Of a DNA stretch of 22,343 nucleotides, positions 19,116 through 22,343 are shown piece by piece. How positions within the stretch are numbered: position 1 is the stretch's first letter; each line of letters begins with the position of its first letter. The DNA comes from a virus: IMG/VR virus record IMGVR_UViG_3300008120_005618, positions 1 through 22,343 of that record. One strand, given 5' to 3'. The notes below the pieces were generated by a model, which was not told the DNA's origin, searched no databases, and worked only from the letters and a program-made list of their open reading frames with translations. The position numbers and the translations under genes were made by a program.

Positions 19116-19809
19116 GAGGTATTTTACAGCGATAACTGAAATCGCTATCAACGCTTATAATAAGTGTGATGACCAACGATTAAAGAATAAAATCTATAAT
19201 AGGTTTATTCATTATCCATTTGACAAATTAGTCGAGAATGTAATTCACACTTACAAGACTTATTACTTTGATGTACCATACGAAGATGTCAAACAAAATG
19301 TAGTTGCGTTTTTAAATGAAAAGATTCATAAATTCAAAGGTGAAAATGGTAGAGCCTTTTCATACTTCACGGTAATTGCGAGAAACTATCTATTCAATGA
19401 GAACAATCAGAACTATGCTCAATTTAAAGCGCGAGAAGAGGTTGATATGATTGATACCTCTCGTAATATTGTAAATGAGGTTTGGCAATCACAACAATAC
19501 GAAACTCAATCTGATTTTATGGATTACTATGTTAGATATATGGACTCTAACATATACACCTTATTTGAAAAAGATAGAGATAGAAAAATCGCAGATGCTT
19601 TAACGGAATTGTTTAGAACACGACAAAACTTATATTCGTATAACAAAAAGGCTCTGTACATACTTATTAGAGAACGAACTGGTGTTCAAACTCAATATAT
19701 CACAAAGGTGGTTGGTAAAATGAAAATCATTTACGCTACATTGTACTCTGACTATAGTAGAGGTGATAATATGAGTATAACACATCGGATTGGAGAATTC
19801 AATGGATAA
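19084..19809 (+). CDS. late-transcription sigma factor, T4 gp55-like
   Basis: The 241-residue protein matches gp55 in size class and in the central block YPFDKLVENVIHTYKTYYFD..YEDVKQNVVAFLNEKIHKF..GRAFSYFTVIARNYLFNENN (about 44-112), the sigma region 2-like part that binds RNA polymerase and melts the late promoter. gp55 lets host RNA polymerase recognise the short late promoter element (TATAAATA in T4) with sliding-clamp help. Late structural genes follow directly. The late promoter in this phage is not evident in the window and probably differs from the host-type promoters seen upstream. Confidence 0.82.
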   Translation: MARRATKPKSKRYFTAITEIAINAYNKCDDQRLKNKIYNRFIHYPFDKLVENVIHTYKTYYFDVPYEDVKQNVVAFLNEKIHKFKGENGRAFSYFTVIARNYLFNENNQNYAQFKAREEVDMIDTSRNIVNEVWQSQQYETQSDFMDYYVRYMDSNIYTLFEKDRDRKIADALTELFRTRQNLYSYNKKALYILIRERTGVQTQYITKVVGKMKIIYATLYSDYSRGDNMSITHRIGEFNG

Positions 19810-20167
19810 AAACGATGAAATATTTAGAGGTAAGTCATTTTCAGATTTAATGAAGGACATTTATGAAAATCAGAAAAAGAAAGACCGACAAATTAAATTA
19901 CTGATAGCACAACTTGAGCCGCTCGTTAGAAACCTTAACGATGCGGCTGTTGTCGTGCCTTTGATTAAAGAATATCTTGATGTGTCTGTTAAAAATGATG
20001 ACGCATTAATTAAGTTGGCTGCTATAGTACAACGTATGATGAAAGACAATGCTGCTGCTGAAACCGGTGGTTTTATATTGTCGGACGAAGAAAAGAAACA
20101 ATTGATGGCTGCCATTGACGAAGTGGAAAAGGACCTACCTAAAGAATCCGATGGAGATGATAGATGA
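19802..20167 (+). CDS. conserved helical protein of the baseplate region
   Basis: The 121-residue protein is helical. The segments EIFRGKSFSDLMKDIYENQKKKDRQIK (about 5-31), LEPLVRNLNDAAVVVPLIKEYLDVSVKNDDALIKLAAIVQRMM (about 36-78) resemble a protein conserved beside gp5 in T4-like marine phages. Its role is unknown, probably virion assembly. The ATG at 19802 overlaps the end of the sigma factor gene by 8 bases, and its stop overlaps the next start (ATGA). Confidence 0.82.
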   Translation: MDKNDEIFRGKSFSDLMKDIYENQKKKDRQIKLLIAQLEPLVRNLNDAAVVVPLIKEYLDVSVKNDDALIKLAAIVQRMMKDNAAAETGGFILSDEEKKQLMAAIDEVEKDLPKESDGDDR

Positions 20168-21150
20168 AATTAGCCACAGTTCAAAAGGTCATACTAAACG
20201 ATAAAGACCCTAATAAAATAAATTCAATTATAGCCTCAACTCAATCTGGTGGAGTTGGTTCTAATATTGAATGTTATCCTTTATCTTTAAATTTAAGACA
20301 AATACCAATTATAGGTGAACAAATCTATGTGGTGGGTGGTTCTGATTCAGCATCATCAGCTACTGCTAAAAAGATAAAAAATTATTACATATCACCTGTA
20401 TCGTTACAATTTAATATAAACCACAATTCACTACCAACCTTAAATTATTTAAAACCAGGTGGTAGTGGTGCTGCTGCTATAACTCAAGCTTCTGCTGGTA
20501 TACCTGCTGTATCGTCAACCGACTCAAAGCCGGAACTTGGTAATGGGTTTGTTGAGGTGCCGAGCATATCACAATTACAAGGTTACATTGGTGATGTGAT
20601 ATTTGAAGGTAGATTTGGTCAGTCAATTCGATTTGGATACACTCCTAAAAATGTTAAAAAATCAGACCCGTATATTGATGGTGCTACTATAGAACCATCA
20701 TGGTCATCAACTAAACCCGAATCCCCAATTACCATATTTAGAAATGGAGCTGGCGTCAGTCGGGGTTATAATAAATTTGTAGTAGAAGATATTAACAAAG
20801 ATGACACTTCTATTTGGATGTGTTCTCAACAGCAAGTTGGGTTAAAATTATCTCAACAAATTACATTAGGAGTTCAGCCGGTTTCAATTTATAATAAACC
20901 ACAATTGATATTAACCTCTGATAGGTTAGTGTTAAACTCACGAAACGACCACATTATTTTAAGTGGTGGTAAGGGAGTTCACATTTCTACACCAAATTGG
21001 AAATCTAATGTTGATGAACTTGTAAATACGATTGAACTACTTACTACCGAACTTAATAAAGCAGCTGCTTTGTTAACCGGCCTTGGAGTTCCCATGGATG
21101 TGGCTGGACTCACACAAGCTTTAGTAAAGCTACAATTAATGAAACAATAA
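20164..21150 (+). CDS. baseplate hub protein, gp5-like OB-fold
   Basis: The 328-residue protein resembles the baseplate hub subunit of marine T4-like phages: an N-terminal region with LSLNLRQIPIIGEQIYVVGG, a long flexible Gly/Ala/Ser loop (about 97-118) and YIGDVIFEGRFGQSIRFGYT (about 139-158), the gp5/VgrG-type beta block. The later part (SRGYNKFVVEDINKDDTSIWMCSQQ) and the Gly/Ser-rich end are typical too. It lacks the lysozyme domain of T4 gp5. It should sit at the tip of the tail tube, holding the spike. Confidence 0.85.
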   Translation: MKLATVQKVILNDKDPNKINSIIASTQSGGVGSNIECYPLSLNLRQIPIIGEQIYVVGGSDSASSATAKKIKNYYISPVSLQFNINHNSLPTLNYLKPGGSGAAAITQASAGIPAVSSTDSKPELGNGFVEVPSISQLQGYIGDVIFEGRFGQSIRFGYTPKNVKKSDPYIDGATIEPSWSSTKPESPITIFRNGAGVSRGYNKFVVEDINKDDTSIWMCSQQQVGLKLSQQITLGVQPVSIYNKPQLILTSDRLVLNSRNDHIILSGGKGVHISTPNWKSNVDELVNTIELLTTELNKAAALLTGLGVPMDVAGLTQALVKLQLMKQ

Positions 21151-21173
21151 TTAATTTAAAGATATTTATTACT

Positions 21174-21674
21174 ATGGACACAAATAAACTATTTAAAGCG
21201 ATTCAAATCATCGTTAAAGAAGAGGTTAAAAAAGAAATGGCTAAACGTGAAAAAGCCATTCGTGAATCCATTTTGAAAGAAATGAAACTGACCTCCAACA
21301 AAAAACCGATAGCTAAAAAGGTTGAAAAAGACCCATTAGACGTTGACCATCTATTTGAATCAAACACCACAAACACTGTAACAAAAAAGGCAACAGTCCA
21401 ATTTGGTGGGAAGTTTTCAAATTTACTAAATGAGACCGCCGAAAGTGGTGAGTGGAGAAGTATCAATTCAACTGGCGGTAGTCGTGTATTCACATCTAAC
21501 ATGGCTCAAGGGTTTGGTTCAATACAAAGCGGAGTTCTTGAAACGGCAGAAGGTAGGTCGGTATCGGTAGAACAACTTCAACAAACTGAAGCGGGTGCTG
21601 CTGTTGTTGACGCTTTAACAAAAGACTATTCAGCTTTAATGAAAGCAATTGACGCCAAGAAGAAGGGTATGTAA
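21174..21674 (+). CDS. putative virion structural protein
   Basis: The 166-residue protein has a basic, coiled-coil N-terminal third (VKEEVKKEMAKREKAIRESILKEMK), then a polar, low-complexity middle with VTKKATVQFGGKFSNLL, and ends in a helical VDALTKDYSALMKAIDAKKKGM. A protein with this composition lies between gp5 and gp25 in T4-like marine phages, which supports a role in tail or baseplate assembly. I cannot name a T4 counterpart. Its stop codon overlaps the gp25 start (TAATG). Confidence 0.78.
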   Translation: MDTNKLFKAIQIIVKEEVKKEMAKREKAIRESILKEMKLTSNKKPIAKKVEKDPLDVDHLFESNTTNTVTKKATVQFGGKFSNLLNETAESGEWRSINSTGGSRVFTSNMAQGFGSIQSGVLETAEGRSVSVEQLQQTEAGAAVVDALTKDYSALMKAIDAKKKGM

Positions 21675-22108
21675 TGGCTACTCGTAGGGAATGGAAAATA
21701 AATCCACTTGATTTAAAAAAGAATACAGCCATTGGTGTTATGTTACCATTGGGTGGTGACCCCTTATTTAAATTATCCTACACTACCGAAGAGCAGTCTA
21801 TTTCAAATCTAAAGAATTTATTGTTGACTCGAAAGGGTGAACGTCCATTTCAACCATTTTTTGGTACTGATGTTTACTCATTGTTATTTGAACAAATGAC
21901 CGATGACCTTGAAGACTCACTTTCAAATTCATTGACAGAAGATATTAAATACTGGTTACCATACATAATAATTGACTCTATCAACGTAAACGTTAATGAA
22001 GATACAAATAGGATAAACATATCTTTAAATTATAAAGTTACTGAAAATGGGGCTAATAGAAATATCACAATGACAATAACATCACAAGGAAGTATGACAT
22101 TAGTTTGA
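21674..22108 (+). CDS. baseplate wedge protein, gp25-like
   Basis: The 144-residue protein matches the gp25/gpW family: SISNLKNLLLTRKGERPFQPFFGTDVYSLLFE (about 43-74) contains the conserved LLLTxKGERxxxPxFG signature, followed by an amphipathic beta sheet region (INVNVNEDTNRINISLNYKV). gp25 starts sheath assembly in the contractile tail baseplate. Gene order gp25 then gp6 is the T4-like arrangement. Confidence 0.93.
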   Translation: MATRREWKINPLDLKKNTAIGVMLPLGGDPLFKLSYTTEEQSISNLKNLLLTRKGERPFQPFFGTDVYSLLFEQMTDDLEDSLSNSLTEDIKYWLPYIIIDSINVNVNEDTNRINISLNYKVTENGANRNITMTITSQGSMTLV

Positions 22109-22117
22109 GGAATATAA

Positions 22118-22343
22118 ATGGCAGACAAAATAAAAAAAGAAGTTAATTTAATTGGTCGTGATTTTGGAGATATTAGACAAAATCTAATTGACTTCACAAA
22201 GAATTACTTCCCACAAACATATAACGATTTTAACGAGTCGTCACCCGGAATGATGTTCATGGAAATGGCTTCATATGTTGGTGACGTACTTTCATATTAT
22301 ACAGACGTTCAATTGAGAGAATCTATTCTTGAAGAAGCTCAAG
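22118..22343 (+). CDS. baseplate wedge protein gp6-like, N-terminal part
   Basis: The first 75 residues are present and the gene runs past the window end. The segments DFGDIRQNLIDFTKNYFPQTYNDFNESSPGMMFMEMASYVGDVLSYYTD match the N-terminal block of gp6, where FxxIKxNLxxYxxTxFPxxYxDFxExSPGMMxxExxAYVGDVLSxY is conserved. GAGGAA overlapping the gp25 stop codon serves as its ribosome-binding site. Confidence 0.92.
   Translation, partial: MADKIKKEVNLIGRDFGDIRQNLIDFTKNYFPQTYNDFNESSPGMMFMEMASYVGDVLSYYTDVQLRESILEEAQ

Noticed and set aside
1-22343. CRISPR array, insertion sequence, integrase or attachment site
   Set aside because: No regularly spaced repeats, transposase or integrase motifs were seen; the only notable inverted repeat (356/703) encloses no recombinase.

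Overview
The window reads as part of a lytic, T4-related myovirus genome (a tailed, contractile-tail phage) whose host is a Bacteroidota (flavobacteria-like) bacterium. The phage call rests on the right end, where a T4 gp55-like late sigma factor is followed by gp5-like baseplate hub, gp25 and gp6 baseplate wedge genes in the order usual for marine T4-like phages. The host call rests on promoters of the Bacteroidota form (TTTG, about 20 bases, TAnnTTTG) at many gene starts, a DUF4494 gene (a family largely confined to Bacteroidota), and a secreted protein ending in what looks like a type IX secretion sorting domain. All genes lie on the + strand and are tightly packed, with many ATGA-type overlaps.

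Layout. 1-800: the 3' part of an unidentified structured RNA, tRNA-Gly(GCC), an initiator-like tRNA-Met(CAT), a nested hairpin element, a small membrane-protein gene bracketed by a perfect 16-base inverted repeat, and tRNA-Gln(TTG). 830-4440: a jelly-roll (GH16-like) protein, a Smr-domain protein, a DIP1984-like coiled-coil protein, an APS-kinase-like / nucleotidyltransferase / DUF2061 cassette, and a secreted protein. 4440-8310: a regulated module of an HExxH + VWA protein, a small membrane protein and a MoxR/CobS-like AAA+ ATPase, each behind the same kind of promoter with a dyad at the predicted transcription start. 8318-11782: a tRNA-Ile2-like gene and a run of small mostly unknown genes. 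11849-15054: an Hsp20, then an operon of an unknown (possibly AEP-primase-like) protein, a metallophosphoesterase, a P-loop polynucleotide-kinase-like protein and a T4 Rnl1-like RNA ligase, together resembling a split bacterial Pnkp RNA-repair enzyme. 15120-16049: UV damage endonuclease. 16195-19115: a coiled-coil membrane protein with a possible nested gene, a ClpP-like protease, an HD hydrolase and another small membrane protein. 19084-22343: late sigma factor and the baseplate genes, cut by the window end.

The most unusual signal is regulatory. Four near-identical hairpins (GGGGGCTT-GTTT-AAGTCCCC type) at 4474, 6807, 12222 and 15068 end one transcription unit and also carry, in the hairpin, the TTG of a -33 box placed exactly 20 bases from a -7 box (TAnnTTTA/G). 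They look like fused terminator-promoter elements that punctuate the early/middle part of the genome. Other points worth following are the split RNA-repair operon, the phage-encoded initiator tRNA, and the putative T9SS cargo.
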